In this document: positions 32,426 through 41,651 of the stretch, in pieces
How positions within the stretch are numbered: position 1 is the first letter of the stretch
Layout of the letters: each line of letters begins with the position of its first letter
NCBI RefSeq assembly: GCF_900142215.1
Contig: NZ_FRAC01000007.1
Span: forward strand, 546,412-610,411
Direction: 5' to 3'
DNA from: Anaerocolumna jejuensis DSM 15929
GTDB lineage: Bacteria; Bacillota; Clostridia; Lachnospirales; Lachnospiraceae
Length of the DNA: 64,000 nucleotides
Notes under the pieces: generated by a model
The model's database searches: none
Told to the model about the DNA's origin: nothing
Seen by the model: the letters and a program-made list of their open reading frames with translations, nothing else
Program-made: the position numbers and the translations under genes

Positions 32426-34147
32426 TTGGTTATTAACGCAGAAAATACCATGAAGATAAAACATAAGATATCCATTGCTGCGGCAGTGATTTTACTATGC
32501 TTCATTGTTATTGCAGGTATATTTTTCCGAATGACAGTCAAGAGTGTAGTCTTGAATGAGATTGATGACAGGCTTGCCAATAACTCGGCTGTAGGCTTGC
32601 TGCTGCTTGACAGTGAGGTACCGGGGCAATGGCATTTGGATGGGGATAAGCTTTATAAGGGAGATACCCTTATGAATGATAATACAGAACTATTGGATAA
32701 ATTAGCAGAAGAAACAGGCGTAATGTTTACACTTTTTGCGGAAGATACCAGAGCGGCAACTACGGTAAAGGATGACAAGGGCAGCCGGGTGACAGGTACC
32801 AAAGCTGCAGATAATGTAGTACAGACAGTAATAAAGGATAAAAAGGTATATTCCGGTAATGCAGTTATTATGAAAAAAGAAGCCTACACCTATTATACAC
32901 CCATTTTAGATGAGAATAATAAGGTTGTCGGCATGTGGTTTAACGGTATGTTTACACAGAATATTGACAAACAGCTGCTCCACAGTTCCATTTATATTAT
33001 CATCATACTGGGCATCATGCTGCTAGCGGGATTAGTTATATCCTATATTCTTGGCCATATCATATCGAAAGGTTTTGTAAAAATCAAGGAAAGCATGGGC
33101 AAAATTGAAGAAGGAGATTTAACCGGTATTTTTTCGGATAAGCAGATACTGCGGAGGGATGAATCCGGTGATATCAACCGTTCTTTTATGAAAATGCAGC
33201 AAAATATAGTAAGAACTCTGGAGAACATACACCTGGAGAGCGGGAAGATAAAAGAGTCCATTGACGGCATGGTAAGCAGCTCCAATGAGGTCTATGATGA
33301 CATTGAAAATATTTCCGCCACTACGGAAGAACTCTCGGCGGGGATGGAAGAAACCGCAGCCTCTGTTCAGGAAATCAGTAATACAGCAGTGGATATTGAA
33401 GGTGAGATCATTACAGTTGCAGAAAAGCTGGAGCACGGTCTTACCGTATCCGGGCAGATTAAGGGAAGGGCGGATGGCTTGAAGCAGTCAGCTCTGGGCT
33501 CCCAGCATACGGCTGTCACAGCCTATGATGCTGCCAATAAAAAGCTTCGCAATTCCATAGAAAAAACAAAGGCAATAGAAGAAATAAGATCCCTGTCACA
33601 GACGATTCTCTCCATTACCTCACAGACAAACCTATTGGCCCTCAATGCCTCCATTGAATCGGCCAGGGCAGGCGAAGCAGGAAAAGGCTTTGCAGTGGTC
33701 GCAGAGCAGATCCGGGTATTGGCGGAGAACTCCAAGTCGGCAGTCTCAAGAATAGAATCCATAACAGGCCTGGTAGCGGAAGCAGTGGAAGAGCTGGTAT
33801 TGGATTCCCAGAATATTTTAAGCTTTGTGGATAATCAGGTAATCAAGGATTATGAGAATACCGTCCATATCGGTGAGCAGTATGATATGGATGCAACTAC
33901 GATAGAAGAAATGGTATCGGAAATTAAGAATTCAACTGAAAAGCTAAAGCAATCCATACAATACATAAGGACTGCCATTGAAGAGGTGTCACTGGCTACC
34001 AATGAAGGTGCCAAAGGGGCATCTGATATTGCTGAAAAATCCTCTTCCATTGCGGAGATGACTTCAGAAGTATTAGATCAGGCCAGAGCTAATGAGAAGA
34101 GTGCGGAAACCCTGAACAAACTGATTGCTTTCTTTAAGGTAAAATAG
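32426..34147 (+). CDS. Methyl-accepting chemotaxis protein with single Cache sensor
   Basis: This chemoreceptor of about 573 residues has TM1 (about 14-34), an extracellular Cache-type sensor of about 150 residues ending KEAYTYYTPILDENNKVVGMWFNGM, TM2 (about 190-212), HAMP, and a cytoplasmic domain whose tip is SQTNLLALNASIESARAGEAGKGFAVVAEQIR. The likely start is the TTG at 32426, since AGGAAAGG lies at the right distance; the ATG at 32450 has no ribosome binding site. It is transcribed alone. The single-Cache fold usually binds small organic acids, but the ligand is not predictable. Confidence 0.9.
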   Translation: MVINAENTMKIKHKISIAAAVILLCFIVIAGIFFRMTVKSVVLNEIDDRLANNSAVGLLLLDSEVPGQWHLDGDKLYKGDTLMNDNTELLDKLAEETGVMFTLFAEDTRAATTVKDDKGSRVTGTKAADNVVQTVIKDKKVYSGNAVIMKKEAYTYYTPILDENNKVVGMWFNGMFTQNIDKQLLHSSIYIIIILGIMLLAGLVISYILGHIISKGFVKIKESMGKIEEGDLTGIFSDKQILRRDESGDINRSFMKMQQNIVRTLENIHLESGKIKESIDGMVSSSNEVYDDIENISATTEELSAGMEETAASVQEISNTAVDIEGEIITVAEKLEHGLTVSGQIKGRADGLKQSALGSQHTAVTAYDAANKKLRNSIEKTKAIEEIRSLSQTILSITSQTNLLALNASIESARAGEAGKGFAVVAEQIRVLAENSKSAVSRIESITGLVAEAVEELVLDSQNILSFVDNQVIKDYENTVHIGEQYDMDATTIEEMVSEIKNSTEKLKQSIQYIRTAIEEVSLATNEGAKGASDIAEKSSSIAEMTSEVLDQARANEKSAETLNKLIAFFKVK

Positions 34148-34150
34148 TTG

Positions 34151-34208
34151 AGGCTTCCTGGAATAGAAGGTGCGGCGTATTGAGCACCTGTTTCCAGGAA
34201 GCCTTTTC
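34151..34208. terminator. Bidirectional terminator between the chemoreceptor and asnB
   Basis: AGGCTTCCTGGAA pairs perfectly with TTCCAGGAAGCCT, with an inner AGGTGC/GCACCT stem. TTTTC follows on the plus strand. It serves two convergent genes. Confidence 0.8.
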
Positions 34209-34234
34209 TATATACTGGAGTTTGGGGAGTATTT

Positions 34235-36088
34235 TCAGATGGTAAGCTCAATTTTATACTTATCCAGCCAATAATTAATTTGAAGCAGATAGGCTATCAT
34301 CTGGGGACCTGCCATTAACTGGCCGAACCAGGGCTTTCCGTAGTCGGAGGGTGCAGCGAGAAAATCGGCAACTTTTTTCTTATCTACCAATTTGTTGATG
34401 GGGGAAGAGGAATCCTTTAATATTTCGCCCAGACGGCTTGCCAGAATACCTTCATAGTGGGGATTATATGTCTTGGGATAAGGACTCTTTCTGCGGTAGA
34501 GTACCTCATCGGGAAGGAGGCCCCTGGCAGATTCCCGGAGCAGATGCTTTACCACACCGTCCCTGCATTTGATATCCCAGGGCACATTCCAGACATAATC
34601 CAGTATCCTGTGGTCAGCCAGGGGTACTCTTGCTTCTAACCCTGAAAACATGCTGGTTCTGTCCATGCGGTCTAAAAGTGTTGCCATAAACCATTTGATG
34701 TTAAGATAGGCGATTTCCCTGCGCCTGCCCTCTTCCGGACTTTCAAAGGGCAGCTTTGGAGTCTCAGCTACGGAGGTCTCATAGGTGTTATTGATATAAT
34801 CCTCCAGCTGGAGTATATCTAACAGGTCATCCTTTAATAACTGCTTTCTGGGTTCGATATTTCTGGACCAGGGGAAAGCATGGGCTTCAAAGGCTTCTTT
34901 ACTGTGGAACCAGGGATAGCCTCCAAAGATTTCATCTGCGCATTCACCGGTCAGGGTAACCTTATTGAATTTTTTCACTTCACTGCAAAAGTGCAGCAGG
35001 GAGGAATCTACATCTGCCATACCCGGCAGGTCCTTTGCATCCACTGCTTTGTACAGGGCATCTGCAAGCTTGATATTATCACATTCCAGGTAGGTGTGGT
35101 TCGTATGGAAATGTTCTACCATCATATCCACATAGGGACGGTCTCTGGAGGGCTGGAAATCATTTGCCTTAAAATACTCATCGTTGCCGGCAAAATCAAA
35201 GGAGAAGGTATTCAGCTGTTCCCCTCTCTTAGCAAGCTCGTCAGCACAGACGGCTGTTACAATGCTGCTGTCAACGCCGCCGGAAAGAAAGGTGCAGATA
35301 GGAATATCGGAAACCATCTGCCTTATGATAGAGTCTTTTACCAAAAAGGCAGTCTTTTCTATGGTCTCTTCATAGGAATCCGTATGGGGCCTGCTGACTA
35401 GCTTCCAGTATTGGCAGGTTTTCATACCGTCACGGTTATAGACATTATAATAGCCCGGAAGAACCTCACTGCAATCCTTGAATACACCATTTCCGTAGGT
35501 TCTGGCGGGTCCTATTCCGAATACCTCACAAAGTCCCCCACGGTCAATTACAGGCCTTATTCCCGGATATTCAAAAAGCACCTTCAGCTCGGAGCCAAAG
35601 ACGCAGACGCCATCCCTCAGGGTGTAAAAAAGAGGTTTTATTCCCAGCCGGTCCCGGAAAAGGCTTAAGGTCTCATTATCGGAATCCCAGATAGCAAATG
35701 CAAAAATACCGTTTAATTCTTTTACGAATTCATTGCCGTATTCGATAATTCCTACCAGTATGACCTCTGTGTCGCTGGTGGTCTGAAAGCGCCAGCCCTT
35801 AAGCTCCAAATCCTCCCGCAGTTCACTGGTATTATAGAGCTCACCGTTATATATAATCGTATACAGACGATTTCCAATCTTTCTGCTCATAGGCTGCTTG
35901 CCATTTGCCAGGTCGATAATAGAGAGTCTGGCATGGGCAAAACCAACATGTTCAGCCAGCATGTATCCGTCTTCATCAGGGCCTCTGTGCTTAATACTGT
36001 TTTTCATATTTGCCAGGGTGTCCTGCCACTTGGCAGACCTGCTGGTGTAATTTTCCTTGAAGCTGCAAAAACCTGCTATACCGCACAT
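34235..36088 (-). CDS. asnB: Asparagine synthase (glutamine-hydrolysing)
   Basis: AsnB makes asparagine from aspartate, glutamine and ATP. The protein of about 617 residues begins MCGIAGFC, with Cys2 as glutaminase nucleophile, so the start is fixed at 36088 despite an in-frame upstream ATG at 36151. The class-II glutamine amidotransferase domain (1-210; NGELYNTSELREDL) is followed by the synthetase domain with the ATP-pyrophosphatase loop FLSGGVDSSIV. GGATGGTGG precedes the ATG. No T-box could be recognised in the upstream 250 bases. It is monocistronic and divergent from the H-NOX chemoreceptor. Confidence 0.96.
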   Translation of the reverse strand: MCGIAGFCSFKENYTSRSAKWQDTLANMKNSIKHRGPDEDGYMLAEHVGFAHARLSIIDLANGKQPMSRKIGNRLYTIIYNGELYNTSELREDLELKGWRFQTTSDTEVILVGIIEYGNEFVKELNGIFAFAIWDSDNETLSLFRDRLGIKPLFYTLRDGVCVFGSELKVLFEYPGIRPVIDRGGLCEVFGIGPARTYGNGVFKDCSEVLPGYYNVYNRDGMKTCQYWKLVSRPHTDSYEETIEKTAFLVKDSIIRQMVSDIPICTFLSGGVDSSIVTAVCADELAKRGEQLNTFSFDFAGNDEYFKANDFQPSRDRPYVDMMVEHFHTNHTYLECDNIKLADALYKAVDAKDLPGMADVDSSLLHFCSEVKKFNKVTLTGECADEIFGGYPWFHSKEAFEAHAFPWSRNIEPRKQLLKDDLLDILQLEDYINNTYETSVAETPKLPFESPEEGRRREIAYLNIKWFMATLLDRMDRTSMFSGLEARVPLADHRILDYVWNVPWDIKCRDGVVKHLLRESARGLLPDEVLYRRKSPYPKTYNPHYEGILASRLGEILKDSSSPINKLVDKKKVADFLAAPSDYGKPWFGQLMAGPQMIAYLLQINYWLDKYKIELTI

Positions 36089-36337
36089 TTTGCCACCATC
36101 CTTAATTATAATAGTTATTCTATGCATGATAAAAAAGGATGATACCCGCATATAGACAAATGGAAGCGGCGCCAGGGAATTTACTAACCAAGCAGTTGTA
36201 AAATTTATCTTTCAGAGCAGGTTGCACCATATTGTATTTTAGAAATGGATGCTTTATAATGAGTAGGGAATTATGAGACAAATAAGGGAAAAGTGTTATA
36301 AATAAAGGTATAATATCAATTCAAAGGAGGAAAATTT

Positions 36338-38131
36338 ATGAAAGGTACAGTTGTTTCATCTTGGGTAGAATCCTGCAGAAGGCTGTATGGTGATGAAATT
36401 GTAAATAATGCTTTAAAGAACTTTAATCTTTCAAGTGATCATATATTTACACCATTTGAAGATGTTGAGGACAGGGTAGCAAGGGGAATTGTTGATCATA
36501 TCGGAAACCAGATGAGTAAGACAACAAAGGAAATCTGGAATACCATGGGTGAAGAGAACATCAAAACCTTTAGTAAAAACTATCCCGGGTTCTTCCGCCA
36601 TGAATCGGCCTATCAGTTTTTAAAGTCTATGAATGATGTTCATGTTATAGTAATGAAACGCTTCCGTGGAGCAAAACCTCCTATTCTTGATGTGGTTCCC
36701 ATCTCTTCTCATGAAATTTTATTTACATACCGCTCGAAAAGAGGGATGATTGACTATCTTATCGGACTGACCCAGGGTGCCATCAAGCATTTTAATGAAA
36801 AGGCTGCCATTGTAGTTATGTATCAGAAGGAAGAAGAAACCCAGTTAAAGTTAACCTTTGAGAAGGAAATCCAATCAACAAAGAAGTACCGCATTAACAA
36901 ACTTTTATCCTTTGGATTTATTAAAAATACAGCAGCAAAGGCTTCTATCGTGAATACGGTGATTGTTGGGGCCGTCTCACTGATACTGTCCCAGGACGGA
37001 TTAAAAACTGCCGTTTTAGCTGCAGTGACCTTTCTGATTTCCTTTCTGTCAGGCAGTCTTCTGAACCGCCCGAAAAGGATGATAATACAGGAGCTAAAGA
37101 ATTTAAGCGAGCGCAAATTTGTAGAATCCATCGCTTTGAAGTCAGGGGATGAGTATGAAGCCTATATGGAACAGATAAATGAGGTCAAGAGGAATATCCA
37201 GAAGGATTTTATTGGCTTCAATGCCATTGTGGATGAGTTATACACCTTTAACAAATCGGTATCGGAGATTGCAGGAACCATGAAAAATACCTCCGATGAT
37301 ATCACCGCTGTTCTTGACCAGGTTGCGCAGGCAGCTATTACCCAGGCAGAGGATACTACAAAGGCCATAACCATTCTGGATGGCAGCGTTCAGAATGTTA
37401 CGAGCATATCCAATGACGGCCAGGCCAATAAGACACAGATAGAAGAGGCGGTTACAGGGATTGAAGATAGCTTTCAGAATGTACAGGCCACGGCAGCCCA
37501 GATAACCACAGTGCTGAACAGCTTTCGGAATATCAAGAAGGAAAGTACGGAATTAAAGAATAATGCAGACGATATTACCCAGATCGTATTAATCGTAGCA
37601 GCGATTGCGAAGCAGATTAATTTACTGGCCTTAAATGCTTCCATTGAAGCAGCAAGGGCAGGTGAGGCCGGAAAGGGCTTTACCGTTGTGGCAGAAGAAG
37701 TCAGAAAGCTTTCGGAAGAAACCAATCAGGCAGTAAAGCAGATTAATGAAAGTCTTATGACCTTTGCTTCCAGTATCGGAGTTGTAGTAGAGGGAATTGA
37801 TACGCAGTATTCCGTACTGGAGAACGAAAATACCAAGCTCACAGACGCCGTTATGAAATCCAGCCAAATGAACCAGAATCTGAAGGTGGTATCGGAATTT
37901 CTCATTAAAAATTCCAGCGAGCTGAAGTCGGAGGCAGATAATATCACGGTTCTTTTTGACGGCATCCAGAACCTTGCTGCCATTGCAGAAGAGAATTCCG
38001 CATCCACACAGGAGGCAAATTCCAATGTGACTGTTTATGTGGAGCAGATAAAGAAGCTGACGGAGCAGATAAATGTATTTGATGCAATGATACAAAACTT
38101 TCAGGAGGACTTAAGCAATTATATAATTTAA
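36338..38131 (+). CDS. H-NOX (heme-NO/O2-binding) methyl-accepting chemotaxis protein
   Basis: This 597-residue protein fuses an N-terminal H-NOX heme domain (1-about 190) through two membrane helices (about 208-246) to a chemotaxis signalling domain with tip IAKQINLLALNASIEAARAGEAGKGFTVVAEEVRKL. The H-NOX hallmarks sit exactly where they do in the Caldanaerobacter (Thermoanaerobacter) tengcongensis protein: proximal His102 (NDVHVIV), Pro115, and the Tyr131-x-Ser133-x-Arg135 heme-propionate motif. The distal pocket Trp9, Asn74 and Tyr140, which in that protein stabilises bound O2, is also conserved. It therefore probably senses O2, and possibly NO, and steers movement away from it. AAAGGAGG precedes the ATG and it is transcribed alone. 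Confidence 0.95.
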   Translation: MKGTVVSSWVESCRRLYGDEIVNNALKNFNLSSDHIFTPFEDVEDRVARGIVDHIGNQMSKTTKEIWNTMGEENIKTFSKNYPGFFRHESAYQFLKSMNDVHVIVMKRFRGAKPPILDVVPISSHEILFTYRSKRGMIDYLIGLTQGAIKHFNEKAAIVVMYQKEEETQLKLTFEKEIQSTKKYRINKLLSFGFIKNTAAKASIVNTVIVGAVSLILSQDGLKTAVLAAVTFLISFLSGSLLNRPKRMIIQELKNLSERKFVESIALKSGDEYEAYMEQINEVKRNIQKDFIGFNAIVDELYTFNKSVSEIAGTMKNTSDDITAVLDQVAQAAITQAEDTTKAITILDGSVQNVTSISNDGQANKTQIEEAVTGIEDSFQNVQATAAQITTVLNSFRNIKKESTELKNNADDITQIVLIVAAIAKQINLLALNASIEAARAGEAGKGFTVVAEEVRKLSEETNQAVKQINESLMTFASSIGVVVEGIDTQYSVLENENTKLTDAVMKSSQMNQNLKVVSEFLIKNSSELKSEADNITVLFDGIQNLAAIAEENSASTQEANSNVTVYVEQIKKLTEQINVFDAMIQNFQEDLSNYII

Positions 38132-38173
38132 TAATTGTACTTATGATATATAAATTAATTTTAGGATGGCAAA

Positions 38174-38439
38174 GGGCAGTTTCTCGCAAGGGGACGGCAG
38201 TTTGCACAAAATAGAAAGCTTCCTGCTTCATTCCAATGTATAAGAAGTCCTAATTCTCTGAAGCTTTTGTGCTGGACATATCATCAAACAGATAACTCGT
38301 GGGCTCAGACAATCTGTTTGATGATATAGCACAAAAGCTTCAGAGAAAAGGACTTCTAATACATTTCCATAGGCGCAGGAAGCTTTCTATTTTGTGCAAA
38401 CTGCCTGTGTACTATGGGAAACAGGGTATTTGTTGGGGG
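38174..38439. repeat. Dispersed long-hairpin element, copy B
   Basis: This copy is nearly identical to copy A at 12881, including the 31-bp outer stem (38196-38226 with 38375-38405) and the inner stem and loop. It begins 43 bases after the H-NOX receptor stop. Similarity to copy A extends from GGGCAGTTT to ATTTGTTGGGG. Confidence 0.9.
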
Positions 38440-38473
38440 AAGCAGATTATATGGTATGAGAGTTATTGATATG

Positions 38474-38524
38474 AAAGGCCTTAGCATTTTGGAGAGAGAA
38501 GTCTCTGAAATGTTAAGGCCTTTT
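38474..38524. terminator. Hairpin terminator between copy B and the arcC repeats
   Basis: AAAGGCCTTAGCATTT pairs with AAATGTTAAGGCCTTT (one mismatch), with an inner GAGA/TCTC stem, followed by TTTTC. Confidence 0.7.
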
Positions 38525-38546
38525 CATTAAAAGGTTATAATGCTTT

Positions 38547-38698
38547 GCTTAAGGATATTTATTATGCTTAAGGATATTTATTATGCTTAAGGATATTTAT
38601 TATGCTTAAAGATGTTTATTTTGTTTAAGGATATTTATATTGTTTAAGGATATTTATTTTGTTTAAGGATAATTATTTTGCTTAAGAATATTTATTTG
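38547..38698. repeat. Eight-copy 19-bp tandem repeat at the arcC 3' end
   Basis: Units start at 38547, 38566, 38585, 38604, 38623, 38642, 38661 and 38680. The first three are identical (GCTTAAGGATATTTATTAT) and later ones drift by a few bases. The last unit overlaps the arcC stop codon. Confidence 0.9.
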
Positions 38699-39624
38699 AT
38701 AAAATGTGTGCCGGTTTTTCCGTGTACGGCATCCAGGGCTTTATCAATGCTGGTAACAATGGCCTCTCTGGTATCGGAGCTGTCGATAAAACGGACGGAG
38801 GCTTCAATTTTGGGAAGGATGGAACCTGCTTCAAACATATTCTTTTCAATGTATTCCTTTGCCTCGGACAGAGACAGGGTATCAAGAGGATGCTGGTCAG
38901 CCTCTCCATAGGCATAGTATACTTTTTCAGAACCGGTTAAAAATAAAAGGAGCTGGGCACCTACTGCTTCGGCTAGCAATTCACTGGTGGCATCCTTTTC
39001 TATTACGGCACTTGCGCCTTTTAGGACAGTGCCCTGTTCCAGGACGGGAATACCGCCGCCGCCTGCGGCAATTACCACCTGATTGGCATCCAGGAGGGCG
39101 CTGATGGAATCGATTTCATATATTTCAAGAGGCTTGGGGGAAGCGATAATTCTGCGGTAGCCCTTTTCCTCTTTTACAACATGGTTTCCCTTTTGTTTTT
39201 CCTTTTCTGCCTCTTCCTCGGACATGTATCTGCCAATAATCTTGGTAGGATTTGCAAAGGCCTCATCGAAGGGGTCTACCTTCACCTGGGTTATAATGGT
39301 GGCTACGGGTCTGTAAAGGCCTCTGTTTAACAATTCAGTACGCAGTATGTTCTGAAGGTCATAGCCCATGTAGCCCTGGCTCAGGGAACTGCATACGGGC
39401 ATGGGAGCCACTGTGTAGTGATTATCAAGCCTTGCGAATTCTGTCATGGCTGTATGGAGCATTCCCACCTGGGGACCATTGCTGTGTGTTATAACAATAT
39501 CATAATTATCTTCAACCAAATCTGCGATTGCTTTAGCAGCATTCTTAACTGCCTTCTGCTGTTCAGGAAATGTTTCACCGAAGGCGTTTCTGCCCAGGGC
39601 AACGACTATTCTCTTCTTTGGCAT
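38692..39624 (-). CDS. arcC: Carbamate kinase
   Basis: This 310-residue amino-acid-kinase-family enzyme makes ATP from carbamoyl phosphate and ADP. It shows THSNGPQVGMLHTAM, MGYDLQNILRTEL, TQVKVDPFDEAFANPTKIIGRYMSEEEAE and VIAAGGGGIPV, all carbamate kinase hallmarks. The N-terminal phosphate loop reads VALGRNAFGETFPEQQ rather than the common ALGGNAL, a variant I recall from clostridial carbamate kinases outside the arginine deiminase operon. No arcA, arcB or ureide genes are adjacent, so its carbamoyl phosphate source is unknown. AGAGG lies before the ATG. Confidence 0.93.
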   Translation of the reverse strand: MPKKRIVVALGRNAFGETFPEQQKAVKNAAKAIADLVEDNYDIVITHSNGPQVGMLHTAMTEFARLDNHYTVAPMPVCSSLSQGYMGYDLQNILRTELLNRGLYRPVATIITQVKVDPFDEAFANPTKIIGRYMSEEEAEKEKQKGNHVVKEEKGYRRIIASPKPLEIYEIDSISALLDANQVVIAAGGGGIPVLEQGTVLKGASAVIEKDATSELLAEAVGAQLLLFLTGSEKVYYAYGEADQHPLDTLSLSEAKEYIEKNMFEAGSILPKIEASVRFIDSSDTREAIVTSIDKALDAVHGKTGTHFIK

Positions 39625-39650
39625 AACAGTACCTCTTTTCTAATGGATTA

Positions 39651-39684
39651 TTAGCAGAACCTTTTCCCCTTAGTTTTCTGCTAA
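39651..39684. other. Hairpin in the arcC leader
   Basis: TTAGCAGAA pairs perfectly with TTCTGCTAA around a 16-base loop. It lies within 30-60 bases upstream of the arcC start and could be an operator or a structured 5' UTR. Confidence 0.4.
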
Positions 39685-39868
39685 GGAATGAATACCTTTA
39701 TTATATTATATCCGGAGAAAAAAGAAAAGATAAAAGCGCCTGTAATAAGTCTTATTATTAATCATAATAAATTTCCAGTAAATGATTTCTTGCGTTTCTT
39801 TGAAAAGTATGATAGTTTAATAAGGTAACGTGATGATACATTATCTAATTGCATTGCAAAATTTGTTC

Positions 39869-39897
39869 TTGACAACACAGGTATAATTGTATACAAT
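39869..39897 (+). promoter_or_regulatory. Promoter of the citrate synthase cluster with a GntR-type operator
   Basis: TTGACA (39869-39874) and TACAAT (39892-39897) are separated by 17 bp. The perfect palindrome ATTGTATACAAT (39886-39897) covers the -10. It fits the general TnGT-ACnA pattern of FadR/VanR-subfamily GntR operators, and such a regulator is encoded in this cluster at 42823. Confidence 0.65.
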
Positions 39898-39970
39898 AAG
39901 GCGGATTAATAAATTCGGGCATCGGAGTACATACATTTCAGAGTACAGAGGTGCAGGAGTACACTTATGT

Positions 39971-40100
39971 AGGGGATACACACACATAAGGGATACATCT
40001 AAATAAAGGATACACATATTAAGGGATACACATATAAAAGAGATACATACATAAAAGAGATACATACATAAAAGAGATACACAAACAGCTGGGATACATA
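39971..40100 (+). repeat. Degenerate tandem repeats in the citrate synthase leader
   Basis: About seven or eight copies of a unit of about 17 bp containing G(G/A)GATACA(C/T) follow one another, including three near-identical AAGAGATACATACATAA-like units. They fill the untranslated leader of about 300 bases between the promoter and the start codon. No gene is seen in this leader. Confidence 0.75.
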
Positions 40101-40207
40101 TGTCGGGGGGACAGTAAGCAGGGGAGATAGAATCAGCAGGCGTGTAATATACAGCCTGATATCAATTTCTTATACATAGACTTAATAAAAGAATGAGGAG
40201 CAAAGCG

Positions 40208-41587
40208 ATGGAAAACAGGAAAGTATTTATGAACCGTCAGAATAACCTGCTTGAGCTGGAGGAGCACCTGTATACTCTGGTTGATGTGGAGCAGCCAAAT
40301 GTTTTCAGAAATTTATTTCCCTATGATGAGGTCCCCAAAATAGCCTTCAATGACAGAATAGTACCTCACAATTTTCCGGAAGAAATATGGATAACAGATA
40401 CTACCTTCCGCGACGGACAGCAATCCAGGGCTCCTTATTCTACCGAACAGATTGTTACGATATTTGATTATCTCCACAAGCTGGGAGGACCGAAGGGAAT
40501 TATCAGACAGAGTGAATTCTTTCTCTACAGCAAAAAGGACCGGGATGCGGTGTACAAATGCATGGAAAAGGGATACCAGTTTCCGGAGGTCACTTCCTGG
40601 ATAAGAGCCAGCAAGAAGGATTTCCAGCTGGTGAAGGACATCGGTATGAAGGAGACCGGAATCCTGGTCAGCTGCTCGGATTACCATATCTTTTACAAGA
40701 TGAAGATGACAAGAAGAGAGGCTATGAACCATTATTTAAATATTGTCCAGGAATGTCTTGAGACTGGAGTTGCTCCAAGATGCCACCTGGAGGATATTAC
40801 CCGTTCCGACATTCATGGCTTTGTTATCCCCTTTTGCATGGAGCTGATGAAGTTAGGGGAAAGGTATAATATACCGGTTAAGATAAGAGCCTGCGATACC
40901 ATGGGCTATGGAGTGAATTTCTCCGGTGCGGTAATTCCAAGGTCCGTTCAGGGAATCATCTACGGCCTTGTGACCCATGGAGGCATCCCGTCTCAGTTAC
41001 TGGAATGGCATGGGCATAATGATTTCTATAAAGCGGTAACCAATTCCACCACAGCCTGGCTGTATGGCGCCAGCGGTGTAAACTGCTCCCTTTTCGGTAT
41101 TGGAGAGCGGACCGGCAACACCCCTCTGGAGGCTATGGTGTTTGAATATGCACAGTTAAAGGGAACCCTGGACGGCATGGATACCACGGCAATAACGGAG
41201 CTTGCAGATTACTTTACCAGGGAGATCGGATACAGGATACCGGCAAGAACTCCCTTTGTTGGAAAGAATTTTAATGTGACCAGAGCAGGAATTCATGCCG
41301 ATGGGCTATTGAAAAATGAAGAGATTTATAATATATTTGATACTGGGAAATTCTTAAACAGGCCTGCCCTGGTGGCAGTATCCAATACGTCAGGACTTGC
41401 AGGGATTGCCCATTGGATTAACAGCTATTTTAAGCTGAAAGGAACGGAAGCAGTTGACAAGAATGATTCTTTAGTTCTTAAGGTAAAGGAATGGGTTGAC
41501 AAAGAGTACGACAGCGGACGTGTAACCGTCATAACGGATGAAGAGCTTATTACGGTTATTAACGAAGTGAAAGAAGCACAGAAATAA
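40208..41587 (+). CDS. Probable Re-citrate synthase (isopropylmalate/homocitrate synthase-like family)
   Basis: This protein of about 459 residues belongs to the DRE-TIM metallolyase family, with the catalytic opening WITDTTFRDGQQSRAPYS and the metal-binding LEWHGHNDFYKAVTNS. Its N-terminus and length resemble the Re-citrate synthase of Clostridium kluyveri, which condenses acetyl-CoA and oxaloacetate. An isocitrate dehydrogenase gene follows directly, supporting this over isopropylmalate or homocitrate synthase; the C-terminal leucine-regulatory domain of LeuA is absent. The start at 40208 has GAGGAG seven bases upstream. It is the first gene of a three-gene operon with a GntR regulator. Confidence 0.85.
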   Translation: MENRKVFMNRQNNLLELEEHLYTLVDVEQPNVFRNLFPYDEVPKIAFNDRIVPHNFPEEIWITDTTFRDGQQSRAPYSTEQIVTIFDYLHKLGGPKGIIRQSEFFLYSKKDRDAVYKCMEKGYQFPEVTSWIRASKKDFQLVKDIGMKETGILVSCSDYHIFYKMKMTRREAMNHYLNIVQECLETGVAPRCHLEDITRSDIHGFVIPFCMELMKLGERYNIPVKIRACDTMGYGVNFSGAVIPRSVQGIIYGLVTHGGIPSQLLEWHGHNDFYKAVTNSTTAWLYGASGVNCSLFGIGERTGNTPLEAMVFEYAQLKGTLDGMDTTAITELADYFTREIGYRIPARTPFVGKNFNVTRAGIHADGLLKNEEIYNIFDTGKFLNRPALVAVSNTSGLAGIAHWINSYFKLKGTEAVDKNDSLVLKVKEWVDKEYDSGRVTVITDEELITVINEVKEAQK

Positions 41588-41651
41588 TTCCGGCTATGCG
41601 GCAGCAGGCATTGGAAGAACAAAAGTACATAGAAGAAAGGTATGGTATAAG

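Noticed and set aside
36089..36337. T-box leader before asnB
   Set aside because: The conserved T-box AGGGTGG-type sequence and the antiterminator fold were not found.
38547..38698. Possible CRISPR array
   Set aside because: Units are contiguous 19-bp repeats with no unique spacers, and no cas genes are present.
39971..40100. Possible CRISPR array or riboswitch in the citrate synthase leader
   Set aside because: The repeats are degenerate and spacer-less, and no known riboswitch core could be recognised.
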